64,000 nucleotides of DNA from Pelagibacterium halotolerans B2 (GTDB lineage: Bacteria; Pseudomonadota; Alphaproteobacteria; Rhizobiales; Devosiaceae): the NCBI RefSeq assembly GCF_000230555.1, contig NC_016078.1:2666001-2730000 (forward strand), written 5' to 3'. The position numbers were made by a program, and so were the translations under genes. The notes under the pieces were generated by a model. The model worked only from the letters and a program-made list of their open reading frames with translations. It was not told the origin of the DNA and did no database searches. Below, in pieces: positions 17,832 to 26,503 of this stretch; within the stretch, counting starts at the first letter, position 1; each line of letters opens with the position of its first letter.

Positions 17832-18812
17832 ATGGCTAGAGGCCCGCTTTACGAATTAGAGTACCGTCCGCAATTTTCGGGGCATGAGACCTTTCCGCTC
17901 AAGTATGGCTGGCTGAAAAAGGCAGTGGACGCAGTATCGGAAAGTCCCGAATCAGAGCCGAACAGGAAATTGTTTTTGTCGGACGACGCCATAGGGCATT
18001 TTGGCGTGGGCAAGAACATGGTCGCCTCGATTAGGTATTGGTCGGAATCGGTTGGCATGGTGACGCCGGCCGATGCGACCGGACGCATTGAGGTTACTCC
18101 TTTAGGCAAACTGATATTTGGTCCGCAAGGGTTGGACCCCTTCATGGAGATCGCCGCCACGTCATGGCTTGCCCATTGGCGCCTGTGCGGCCGACCAAAC
18201 CGTACGACATGGTATTGGGTCTTTGGCTACCTGCCTGACACGGACTTCGAGCGCGACGGCATCACGCGAGCGCTTGTAGCCCTGGCTCGAGATCGCAAAT
18301 GGCCCAGAATTTCCGACGCCACCATCAAGCGTGACGTGGATTGCTTTATCAGGACCTATGCGTCGCGCGCAGTCTCGGTTGGGGCGGTGCATGAGGATAG
18401 TCTTGAATCCCCACTCGTCGAGCTCGGCCTTATCCGCGCGATCGGCCGCAAGGACGGGTTCCGCATGGTCCGCGGCGCCAAGCCCACGCTTGGCATGGGC
18501 GTATTCCTTTATGCTCTGCTCAATTTCTGGGAGCGTTACGCGGGATCTACAAGCTCGCGCAGCAATTCGCTGTCATTTGAGGCGATCGCCTATGAGCCAG
18601 GATCTCCCGGGCGGGTTTTCCTGCTCGATGAAGCCGATCTCTCCGATCGTCTCGCAGATCTCGAAGCCTTCACCGGTGGCGCCCTGATGTGGTCCGAGAC
18701 CGCCGGGTTCAAGCAGGTGTTGCGCCGCCGCGTCATCGACGAGACTGGTGCCCTCGAGTTTGTGGCGCATGATTATTCAGACGTTGCCGGCTCCATGAGG
18801 GTAGCGTCATGA
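17832..18812 (+). CDS. sspB: SspB, DUF4007 phosphorothioation protein
   Basis: This 326-residue protein matches the DUF4007 family, which occurs beside PAPS-reductase-like genes. In the Ssp phosphorothioation system SspB is reported to nick DNA for sulfur insertion. Recognisable family stretches are the N-terminal FSGHETFPLKYGWLKKAVDA, AIGHFGVGKNMVASIRYW, and GPDPFMEIAATSWLAHW-like FGPQGLDPFMEIAATSWLAH. The start at 17832 (MARGPLYELEYRPQFSGHE) is chosen because family homology begins there; the in-frame upstream ATG at 17778 lies over the promoter. It opens the long rightward ssp operon and overlaps sspC by 4 nt. Function is by family and context. Confidence 0.85.
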   Translation: MARGPLYELEYRPQFSGHETFPLKYGWLKKAVDAVSESPESEPNRKLFLSDDAIGHFGVGKNMVASIRYWSESVGMVTPADATGRIEVTPLGKLIFGPQGLDPFMEIAATSWLAHWRLCGRPNRTTWYWVFGYLPDTDFERDGITRALVALARDRKWPRISDATIKRDVDCFIRTYASRAVSVGAVHEDSLESPLVELGLIRAIGRKDGFRMVRGAKPTLGMGVFLYALLNFWERYAGSTSSRSNSLSFEAIAYEPGSPGRVFLLDEADLSDRLADLEAFTGGALMWSETAGFKQVLRRRVIDETGALEFVAHDYSDVAGSMRVAS

Positions 18813-21800
18813 GCCTTATTGAACGCGTCGCCATCGAGCCCCGCTTTCAGCGTGCCGTGCGCATCGATACCGATCTCGGCGATGCCGAAGCCCTGCGCGG
18901 GTTTGTCTGTCCGCCCTCTTCGGTCGCCATTCTGCAATCGATGGCCGAGCATGTCTCGGATACCGGGCAGGCCGCTTTCACCTGGACAGGCCCTTATGGC
19001 TCGGGGAAATCGAGCCTTGTAGTCGCGCTGAGTGCGCTGATGAACGGCAACGGCTCGCTGCGCGATGAAGCGGCCGGGATCATCGGTCGGGACGTCGCCA
19101 ACGAGATCTGGGACAAGCTGCCACCTCGCAAGAAGGGGTGGCGCATTCTCGGGATCGTTGGCCGCAAGGATGACCCGGTCGCGATCTTTGGCGAAGCGCT
19201 CGTCAGGTCGGAATTTGCGCCGGCGGACACGGTGTGGACAGAGACTGCCGTCCTCGACACCCTCAAGCGTCTGGCGGCCGAGAAAACCGACAAGCATGGT
19301 GGGCTGCTCGTCTTTGTTGACGAAATGGGCAAGATGCTCGAGGCCGTGGCGCGCGGTCACGGTGACGTTCACCTGATCCAGCAAGTGGCTGAGATTGCGT
19401 CGCGCAGCAGTGGCAGGCTTGTGTTCGTCGGCATCCTTCACCAGGCTTTTGACGAATATGCGGCCAAGCTCTCGCGCGATCTGCGTGATGAATGGACCAA
19501 GATCCATGGCCGGTTCATCGACCTGCCGGTCAATGTGGGCACGGAAGAACAGATCGCCATCCTCTCGCGCGCCATCAAGGGCGAGCCGGGGAACAAGGCA
19601 CACCTTCCCGCGGCCAAGGTTATCGCTACATCTATCGCGTCCGGCCGAGCCGAAGCTGTCAAATCTCTCACGGATCTGCTGGCGACGTGCTGGCCCCTGC
19701 ACCCGGCGACGTCGGCCCTGCTTGGACCGATCTCGCGACGACGGTTCGGTCAGAACCAGCGCAGCATCTTTGGGTTTCTCAATTCTGCTGAACCGCACGG
19801 GTTTCGTGATTTCCTGCGGCTCTCCCAGAGCGGCATGTTCACCCCAGACCGGCTCTGGGACTATCTGCGGGTCAATCTCGAGCCGGCCATTCTGTCCTCT
19901 CCTGACGGCCACCGTTGGGCGGTGGCGGCCGAGGCGATCGATCGGTGCGGCGCCATGGGTGGCGAAGAAGTGCATCTTCGGGTGCTCAAGACGATTGCCG
20001 TGATCGATCTGTTCAAGGATCGCTCGGGGCTTTCCGCCTCCGAAGCGGTTCTCGCCGTGTGTGTGACCGGCAGCTCGGCATCCGAGATGGATGCGGTGCT
20101 CAAGCAGCTCGCTAAGTGGTCGCTCGTCGTTTTCAAGAAGTTCCTGGGCGGCTTTGCGGTCTATGCCGGCAGCGACTTCGATATCGAGGCCGCGATCGAG
20201 GCCGAAATCGGGGAGCATCCCCAGCCCGACATGGCACTGGTGCGCTCGCTCTCGGGGCTGCAGCCGGTCCTGTGCAAGCGCCACTACCATAAAACTGGTG
20301 CGCTGCGCTGGTTCGATCTCGATATCGTCCTGTCGAGTGGGCTCGAGAAACACATCGAAAGCTATAGGCCGGCCGATGGCACCATCGGGCAGTTCGTGCT
20401 CGTGGTCCCGGACCAGGGTGAGACCCTCAAGGACCTGGCGGCAATGTTCAAGGGTGTTGATGCCACGAACGCCGACTGGGATACCGCCTTCGGGATCGCC
20501 GCCAGCACCGACTACATTCTCAATCTCGCCCGTGAGGTCCAGGCCCTTGGCCGGGTCCGAGCCCACCCCGATCTGCAGGGCGACGCCGTTGCCCGGCGGG
20601 AGGTTTCGGCGCGTTTGGCCGCTGCGCAATCGATGTTTGAATCGGAAGTGACGAAAGCCTTCGAGCAGGTCGAGTGGCATCACGGCAAGGATCGTGTCGA
20701 ACGCGTGCCACTGCGCCAGCTGAGCCAGATGGCATCCGAATTCGCAGACCACCGCTTCGTCAAGGCGCCAGTGCTGCACAATGAGCTGCTCAACCGGATC
20801 AAGCCATCGAGCAATGCTGTCGCGGCCCAAAATGTCCTGCTCAAGAAAATGGTCGCCGATGGCCATCTCGAGCGGCTCGGCATCGAAGGGTTTCCCGCCG
20901 AAGGTGGCCTCTACATGTCCTTGCTCGCCAAGACCGGTCTGCATGGCAAGCAAGGTGATAGTTTTGGCTTTTTCGATCCGCGTGAAGGTAAAGACCCCGC
21001 CGGCCTCGGGTCGTTCTGGAGCGCGGCGGAGAAATACCTCAAGGCCAACGCCAAGCGGTCGGTATCGCTCGACGAGCTTTACACCCTCTGGAGCAAGAAG
21101 CCGTTCGGCCTCAAGCGTGGCGTCATGCCGGTTCTGGCGATCGCTTTTTTGATGACCATGCGGTCAACGCTGGCGTTTTATCGCGACAGCATCTTCCAGC
21201 CCTTCCTGCGCGACATCGACATCGATTACCTCGTCAAGGACGCCACGTTGTTGCAGGTCCGGTGGATGGATCTCAGTGAGGATGCGCGCGAACTTTTGTC
21301 CGGCCTTGCTGACGTGGTGCGTGATCTCGATCGGGAAAACACCTTGAGCAATCTCGAGCCGATCGATGTGGGACGCGGGCTCGTCGCGATCTATGCGCGT
21401 CTGTCGCCATGGTCCCAGCGCACCCAGCGCCTCTCTTCGAACGCCACCGCGGTGCGGCATGTCTTCAAGAAAGCTGCCGACCCCAACAAGCTGATCTTCA
21501 ACGATCTTCCCGGATTGTTTTCGGCCCAGGGTGTCGACCATGATGTGGTCATCGCCAATGTGCGCGAAGGCCTCAAAGAGCTAGTCTCCGCGCACCCCGA
21601 GATGCTCCACCGCATGCGTTCTGAACTGCTCTCCGAGCTGCAGGTCCCCAACGCCTCGCCCAATGCGATCGCCGATCTGCGGGCCCGGGCCGAAAACATT
21701 CGGGAACTGGCGGGTGATTTCCAGCTCGAGGCGTTCGTCGGGCGCATCGCGACATTCCAGGGCAGTGACGAGGACATCGAAGGTCTGGCGAGCCTTGCGG

Positions 21801-22150
21801 CCAATCGCCCGGTGCGGGACTGGTCCGATGCCGATATCGACCGGGCTGCGATGGGGCTGGCCACGCTCGCGCAGAAATTCAACCGGGCCGAAGCCTTTGC
21901 TCATGTGAAGGGCCGCAAGGACAAACGTGAGGCCATGGCGTTCGTTGTGAACGTCGGTGGGCGACCGGCACCAGTCTTTGGCGAATTCGATGTCAGCGAG
22001 GCCGAAGGCGTGGTGGTGGACGATCTCGTCGCCAAACTGACCGCTCAGATGTCGGGTGCCGACAGCAAGCTGGTGCTGGCCGCTCTCGCGCGGTACGGCG
22101 CCGGAATATTGACGTCCGAAAAGGACGACGACAAGAGAAAGGCCGTCTGA
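18809..22150 (+). CDS. sspC: SspC, large P-loop ATPase of the phosphorothioation complex
   Basis: This 1113-residue protein has a Walker A motif at residues 61-68 (GPYGSGKS) and a Walker B-like GGLLVFVDEMGKM near residues 165-177. The remaining 900 residues are soluble and helical without motifs I recognise. The large size, the early P-loop and the position between the DUF4007 gene and the PAPS-reductase-like gene match SspC, the ATPase of the Ssp modification module. It overlaps sspB by 4 nt and shares one base with sspD (TGATG), so all three are translationally coupled. ATP hydrolysis probably drives assembly or DNA remodelling during sulfur insertion. No nuclease motif was found. Confidence 0.82.
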   Translation: MSLIERVAIEPRFQRAVRIDTDLGDAEALRGFVCPPSSVAILQSMAEHVSDTGQAAFTWTGPYGSGKSSLVVALSALMNGNGSLRDEAAGIIGRDVANEIWDKLPPRKKGWRILGIVGRKDDPVAIFGEALVRSEFAPADTVWTETAVLDTLKRLAAEKTDKHGGLLVFVDEMGKMLEAVARGHGDVHLIQQVAEIASRSSGRLVFVGILHQAFDEYAAKLSRDLRDEWTKIHGRFIDLPVNVGTEEQIAILSRAIKGEPGNKAHLPAAKVIATSIASGRAEAVKSLTDLLATCWPLHPATSALLGPISRRRFGQNQRSIFGFLNSAEPHGFRDFLRLSQSGMFTPDRLWDYLRVNLEPAILSSPDGHRWAVAAEAIDRCGAMGGEEVHLRVLKTIAVIDLFKDRSGLSASEAVLAVCVTGSSASEMDAVLKQLAKWSLVVFKKFLGGFAVYAGSDFDIEAAIEAEIGEHPQPDMALVRSLSGLQPVLCKRHYHKTGALRWFDLDIVLSSGLEKHIESYRPADGTIGQFVLVVPDQGETLKDLAAMFKGVDATNADWDTAFGIAASTDYILNLAREVQALGRVRAHPDLQGDAVARREVSARLAAAQSMFESEVTKAFEQVEWHHGKDRVERVPLRQLSQMASEFADHRFVKAPVLHNELLNRIKPSSNAVAAQNVLLKKMVADGHLERLGIEGFPAEGGLYMSLLAKTGLHGKQGDSFGFFDPREGKDPAGLGSFWSAAEKYLKANAKRSVSLDELYTLWSKKPFGLKRGVMPVLAIAFLMTMRSTLAFYRDSIFQPFLRDIDIDYLVKDATLLQVRWMDLSEDARELLSGLADVVRDLDRENTLSNLEPIDVGRGLVAIYARLSPWSQRTQRLSSNATAVRHVFKKAADPNKLIFNDLPGLFSAQGVDHDVVIANVREGLKELVSAHPEMLHRMRSELLSELQVPNASPNAIADLRARAENIRELAGDFQLEAFVGRIATFQGSDEDIEGLASLAANRPVRDWSDADIDRAAMGLATLAQKFNRAEAFAHVKGRKDKREAMAFVVNVGGRPAPVFGEFDVSEAEGVVVDDLVAKLTAQMSGADSKLVLAALARYGAGILTSEKDDDKRKAV

Positions 22151-22980
22151 TGGTTGAACGCCACGTTCTGGGGTTGTCGGGTGGCAGGGACAGTGCCGCA
22201 CTCGCGGTCTATATGCGCCACCACCATCCCGAGCTCGACATCGAGTACTTCTTCACCGATACCGGCAAGGAGCTTCCCGAGGTCTACGAATACCTCGGGC
22301 GCCTTGAGGGGGTCCTCGGAAAGCCGATCCTGAGGCTCAATCCCGACCGGGATTTCGATTTCTGGCTCATGCAGTACAACTCGTTCCTGCCCTCGGCGCA
22401 GACGCGTTGGTGCACCCGCATGCTCAAGCTACGCCCGTTCGAGAACTGGGTGAAGCCCATGCTCAAAGACGGCGACGAAGTCACTTCCTATGTGGCGATC
22501 CGGTCCGACGAGGATTACCGCGAAGGCTACAGTTCGAAATCGCAGAACCTGTCCGTCCGCCTTCCCTTCCGTGAAGACGGAGTCGACAAGGCCGGCGTGA
22601 TCGAGCTGCTCGAAGCCTCGGGCCTGGGACTGCCGTCATATTATGAATGGCGCTCGCGCAGCGGCTGCACCTTCTGCTTTTTCCAGCAAAAGATCGAGTG
22701 GGTGCGCCTGATGGAGCGCCACCCCGAGGCCTTCGAAGAGGCCAAGTCCTACGAAAAGACGGCCGTGAAACACGGCTCGCCCTTCACCTGGAGCCAAGGG
22801 GAGTCTCTCGAGGAGTTGGCTCATCCCGATCGCGTGGCCCAGATCCGCAGCGATCATGCCGCCCGCCTCGAGCGCATGAAGGCAAAGATCCAGCCCAACC
22901 CGCTGCGTCCGGATGGGGAGCCGATCGATATCGATGATCTCTATGGTCAGTCCAAGATGTGCCTGACCTGTCACAAGTAA
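22150..22980 (+). CDS. sspD: SspD, PAPS-reductase/ATP-pyrophosphatase-like sulfur-transfer protein
   Basis: This 276-residue enzyme is of the adenine-nucleotide alpha-hydrolase type, related to DndC and PAPS reductase. The PP-loop SGGRDSAALAVYM lies at residues 10-22. Cysteines in TRWCTRMLKLRP, in the CTFCFFQQK loop and in the C-terminal CLTCHK are placed to hold an Fe-S cluster, as in DndC. It should activate the DNA backbone with ATP and receive sulfur from SspA. Start and stop are firm: the ATG shares its A with the sspC stop. A 98-bp gap follows, the only real gap in the operon, separating the modification genes (B, C, D) from the restriction genes (F, G, H). Confidence 0.87.
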   Translation: MVERHVLGLSGGRDSAALAVYMRHHHPELDIEYFFTDTGKELPEVYEYLGRLEGVLGKPILRLNPDRDFDFWLMQYNSFLPSAQTRWCTRMLKLRPFENWVKPMLKDGDEVTSYVAIRSDEDYREGYSSKSQNLSVRLPFREDGVDKAGVIELLEASGLGLPSYYEWRSRSGCTFCFFQQKIEWVRLMERHPEAFEEAKSYEKTAVKHGSPFTWSQGESLEELAHPDRVAQIRSDHAARLERMKAKIQPNPLRPDGEPIDIDDLYGQSKMCLTCHK

Positions 22981-23078
22981 CGGGCTGCGGGCTCGACTTT
23001 AACGAGTCCTCCAGTTTTAATGCCGAAGGTGCGGGCAAGGCTCTGTCGGGATTGGGTTTTGGGGAAATGGGGGCAGGA

Positions 23079-24869
23079 ATGAACAATAATGCGTTGGTGG
23101 ATTTCCTGGCGGCCTATGGGCCAACATCTGACGGCAACAACATGTACGACGAGTTCGTCGTCGAAGCCGCCGCTCGTGCCGGGGTCGAGCCGATTTCCAT
23201 TCCCGAAGGTCATTCCAGCCAGATCGCCGACGATCTGCGAGGGTCTCCGGCCCGGTCCGTGGTGTTGACAGGTACCGCGGGGGACGGAAAGACCTATACC
23301 GCCCGCAAGGTTCTCGAGCGCCTTGGCGGCCCCACCACGCTCAAGGACATCACGTCCTTTACCGATCCGGAAACCGGCCGGTCCATCATTTTCATCAAGG
23401 ACATGAGCGAGGTCACCGCCTCGGAGAAGTCATCTCTGGTGCCACGGATGATCGCGTCGTTCACCGATCCGGACCCCCGCGAGGTGTTTGTCTTTTGCGT
23501 CAATGACGGCCATCTGCTGCGCTCGTGGGAAGAACACATGGGTGGCAGCGCCGCCGGCAGAGATATCCTCACGATCTTTCGCGAGCTCCTGCGCGACGAT
23601 AAGGAGGTGCCTCCGTCTCCCTATTCTTTCCGCCTCGTCAACATGTCGAGGACCTCGCACGCCTCTACGATCAACGCCATCATCGATCAAATCTGCAACC
23701 ACCCCCGCTGGAGCGATTGTGGCTCGGGGTGCGAGACGGGTGCTCAGGGTCGGTGCCCGATCCAGATCAACCGGCAGATCCTGCTCAAAGATGGTAACGC
23801 TTCGATGCGCACCCGCCTTCGGGCACTGGTCGAGATCTCGGCAGCCGACGAGCGGCATCTTTCGATCCGACAGATCATCATCCTTGTGGTCAACGCGCTG
23901 CTCGGCGACGCCAAGAATGTCTATGCCACTCCACTGCTCAACTGCGCGCGGGCGTCCCAGCGCGCCGCGGACGGGGAGTACGCCTACACCAATCCCTACA
24001 CCAACGTTTTCGGCGATAACCATCCGCCGACCCGGCGTGCCCAGAATGCTGCGTTCTCGGCGCTCAATGAATTCGCCATCGGGTTTGAGACCAACAATTT
24101 CTTCGACGACATCCTCATGGATGCCAAGCTCGACGGCATCGATCACCCGCAATATGGCAGCGCGAGCTACGCACAGGCGCGGGCCGACTATATCGAGAAC
24201 CCGACCGACCATATTGTCGAGCTTCGCCGCATCCTGACCGCGCAGCGGCGCCGGCTGTTCTTTGAGTGGCCCGATGCCGCGCCCGACGCGCGAGAACAAA
24301 GCCCCTGGCAGCTCTCTGTGCACAGCTACGGCGATCACTACCTCAACATCCTTTTGAGCGAGGACGAGCGCGACCCCGAGATGTTTCGCAGGACGCGGCC
24401 GCGCTTGGTCAAAGGGCTCAACCGTGCCCTGACGGGATCTTTGACCGAGACGTCGGACCGCCTCTGGCTGACACAACCCTCGGGTGTCTACAAGGGCGCC
24501 GGTGTCCCCATCCTCGTGACGGGCCCGATCAACTGGTCGGGCAAGCCCTACAACCTCAACCTGGCCGCCCCGGCGTCTCCCGGCCGACCACCCCTTCTGC
24601 AGCTGATCGCGTCCTATACACCTGTTGAAACCCTGGCGTCGCTGCCGCTCACGCCCACCCTTTTCGAATACCTCATGCGGGTCAGCGACGGCGCCCTGCC
24701 GATGAGCTTTTCCAATCAGTGCTTCCAGGATGTGCGCAACTTCCAGATCCGATGCGTCGGACGCATTCTTGATCGCGAGAAGGAAGACGGCACCAATTTC
24801 AAGGCCGTCGACACCGAAGGCGAAACGCTGGCCGAACGCTCGATCGGCGCCCTGGAGAGTGAACTGTGA
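23079..24869 (+). CDS. sspF: SspF, DptF-like P-loop ATPase of phosphorothioation-dependent restriction
   Basis: This 596-residue protein has an N-terminal P-loop at residues 65-72 (GTAGDGKT, after RSVVLT), with a possible Walker B-like REVFVFCVNDGHL about 80 residues later. Cysteines in the segment around residues 205-230 (CNHPRWSDCGSGCE and GRCPIQ) could bind metal. Length, P-loop form and order match the first gene of the FGH restriction cassette (SspF; DptF/DndF in Dnd systems). The frame is open back to 22959, but the ATG at 23079 (MNNNALVDFL) best matches a natural start; 23067 is an alternative. Known behaviour of the cassette is attack on DNA lacking phosphorothioates; the role of this subunit is inferred from its family. 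Confidence 0.8.
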   Translation: MNNNALVDFLAAYGPTSDGNNMYDEFVVEAAARAGVEPISIPEGHSSQIADDLRGSPARSVVLTGTAGDGKTYTARKVLERLGGPTTLKDITSFTDPETGRSIIFIKDMSEVTASEKSSLVPRMIASFTDPDPREVFVFCVNDGHLLRSWEEHMGGSAAGRDILTIFRELLRDDKEVPPSPYSFRLVNMSRTSHASTINAIIDQICNHPRWSDCGSGCETGAQGRCPIQINRQILLKDGNASMRTRLRALVEISAADERHLSIRQIIILVVNALLGDAKNVYATPLLNCARASQRAADGEYAYTNPYTNVFGDNHPPTRRAQNAAFSALNEFAIGFETNNFFDDILMDAKLDGIDHPQYGSASYAQARADYIENPTDHIVELRRILTAQRRRLFFEWPDAAPDAREQSPWQLSVHSYGDHYLNILLSEDERDPEMFRRTRPRLVKGLNRALTGSLTETSDRLWLTQPSGVYKGAGVPILVTGPINWSGKPYNLNLAAPASPGRPPLLQLIASYTPVETLASLPLTPTLFEYLMRVSDGALPMSFSNQCFQDVRNFQIRCVGRILDREKEDGTNFKAVDTEGETLAERSIGALESEL

Positions 24870-26503
24870 TGCTTGATGCCGTCGAAGCCCCAGCAGGCCC
24901 CGTCACGCTTCGTTCTCATCTCGGCGACGGTGCCGACACCCTCATGTGGGTGCAAGAGGAGTTGTTCGGTCACCGGTTCGTCGAAGAGCAGCTGCCCTAT
25001 ATGCTGGTGCTCGAGGTCCTAGCGATCTGCCGGGTTCTCCAGCTCGGCGACGACGGGCGGCACTATTCCGAAACGCGGATTTTCAACCAGAAGGGGCATA
25101 CGCCCCAGACCCACGAATCCATCATCATCCCGGTCATCCGGTCAGTCGAGCTGCGCTACATCCTGTTCAGGGACAATTCGCTCGACCGCATCGCCAAAGA
25201 TGAGCGCATCGCAGCACAGGACAGGTTCGATGCCTGGGTTGAGGCTCTCAATCGCGGCTTTGCCAACGAGGTGCGGATCGGCGGGGTCAACTTCGCCTAT
25301 CTCAAGGACCGGTTCGATGGCAATTTCGAGGATGCACGCCAGGCCGTCAGGATCATCAAGGGCCTTGAGCTCGATGTTCTCAACAATCGCCGCTACACCT
25401 CGAAATTCCTCGCACCGCGCGGCCCAAGTCTGATCCTCAATGATGTCGACTTGAAGTATGTCGCCGACCGCGCCTTCTTCGGCCGCGGCGGGGAGATGAT
25501 CTATCTGATGCTCAACCGTTCGGCGCGCGCCAGCGATGTCGCGCGCGAGGTCAAACAGTATTTTTTGAGCACCAGCGATCCGGCCGAAAGACTGGCCTCT
25601 CGCCTCGTCCCCAATACCAATGATCGCACCCAGGGCGGGGCGATCGGATATTTGCCACTCGACTCGCATCCCGCCTATGACCGCCTGGCCGAGGACTGGA
25701 ATGCGATCCTGACCTTGCGCAGTCTGCCGCCGCCGCAAAAGTTCGAGCCGCTGTTTCGCATGACGGCGCTCAACCTCGTCTGCTATTTCGCCGACCGCGC
25801 GCGGGAGGTCAGCGGCAACGCGGTCGACCCCATTCCGCTCGATATGACCGGTGGCGCCAATTCCAACCTGCGCGACGTATCCAAGAACTATCTCAACCGG
25901 CATAAGCAGGTGATCGACGACGCCGTCGAAAGCCATATTCGGGAAAAGATTGCTGGCGTTCATGCCTGGAACGTGGCGCTCGCGCACGAAGATGCTCCAA
26001 CCCGTTCTGAGATGGCCGTTGACGCCATTGTGCGGACCTTCGATGCCAAGCGGTGGGCCGACAAGGCGGCTGCCTCGGAAGGCATCAAGAAACCCGAGGT
26101 CTGGCTCGAGGCCTTCATTTCCGCAACCAAGCGTCGCGACCGCAACAACATTTCCTCGATGATCACGCCTCTGGGCAAGAGCAGCGGCTTCGTCGTCGCC
26201 CGCCGCAGCGCGGGCACCTGGTTTTCGGCGTCCGACGAATTCCTCGAGGCCCTGGTGCTCGCGACTGTCCGCGGCCCCATCACCATCGACGATTTCCTCA
26301 CACAGCTCTACAAGCGCTACGGGATCGTTATCGGTCCGGCCGAGCAGCGTGAGGCCTTTGATGAGCCACCCTGCGATGTTTCGGCCTTCGAAGAGAATTT
26401 GCGGGTGCTGGAAAAGCGCCTAACGGGCCTTGGTTACGTGAAGCGGCTGTCGGACGACTGCGCCTTTGTCTCCAACGTCTACAGCCGGGACGAACAATCA
26501 TGA
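24866..26503 (+). CDS. sspG: SspG, DptG-like restriction subunit
   Basis: This 545-residue soluble protein lies between the F and H subunits and overlaps both by 4 nt. I see no catalytic motif in it. Its size and position match SspG (DptG/DndG). The start could be GTG at 24866 or the ATG directly after it at 24869. The protein has a charged, mixed helix-strand composition without membrane segments. The C-terminal 100 residues (VVARRSAGTWFSASDEFLEA and onward) look like a compact winged-helix-style domain, which would suit a DNA-contacting bridge between the two ATPases. That structural reading is only a guess. The family call rests on gene order. Confidence 0.72.
   Translation: MMLDAVEAPAGPVTLRSHLGDGADTLMWVQEELFGHRFVEEQLPYMLVLEVLAICRVLQLGDDGRHYSETRIFNQKGHTPQTHESIIIPVIRSVELRYILFRDNSLDRIAKDERIAAQDRFDAWVEALNRGFANEVRIGGVNFAYLKDRFDGNFEDARQAVRIIKGLELDVLNNRRYTSKFLAPRGPSLILNDVDLKYVADRAFFGRGGEMIYLMLNRSARASDVAREVKQYFLSTSDPAERLASRLVPNTNDRTQGGAIGYLPLDSHPAYDRLAEDWNAILTLRSLPPPQKFEPLFRMTALNLVCYFADRAREVSGNAVDPIPLDMTGGANSNLRDVSKNYLNRHKQVIDDAVESHIREKIAGVHAWNVALAHEDAPTRSEMAVDAIVRTFDAKRWADKAAASEGIKKPEVWLEAFISATKRRDRNNISSMITPLGKSSGFVVARRSAGTWFSASDEFLEALVLATVRGPITIDDFLTQLYKRYGIVIGPAEQREAFDEPPCDVSAFEENLRVLEKRLTGLGYVKRLSDDCAFVSNVYSRDEQS

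Noticed and set aside
18773..20953. A 726-codon minus-strand frame opposite sspC, and similar ones opposite sspF, sspG and sspH
   Set aside because: They mirror coding sequence with strong plus-strand motifs (Walker A/B) and coupled starts. The antisense translations are arginine/glycine/aspartate-rich with no domain.
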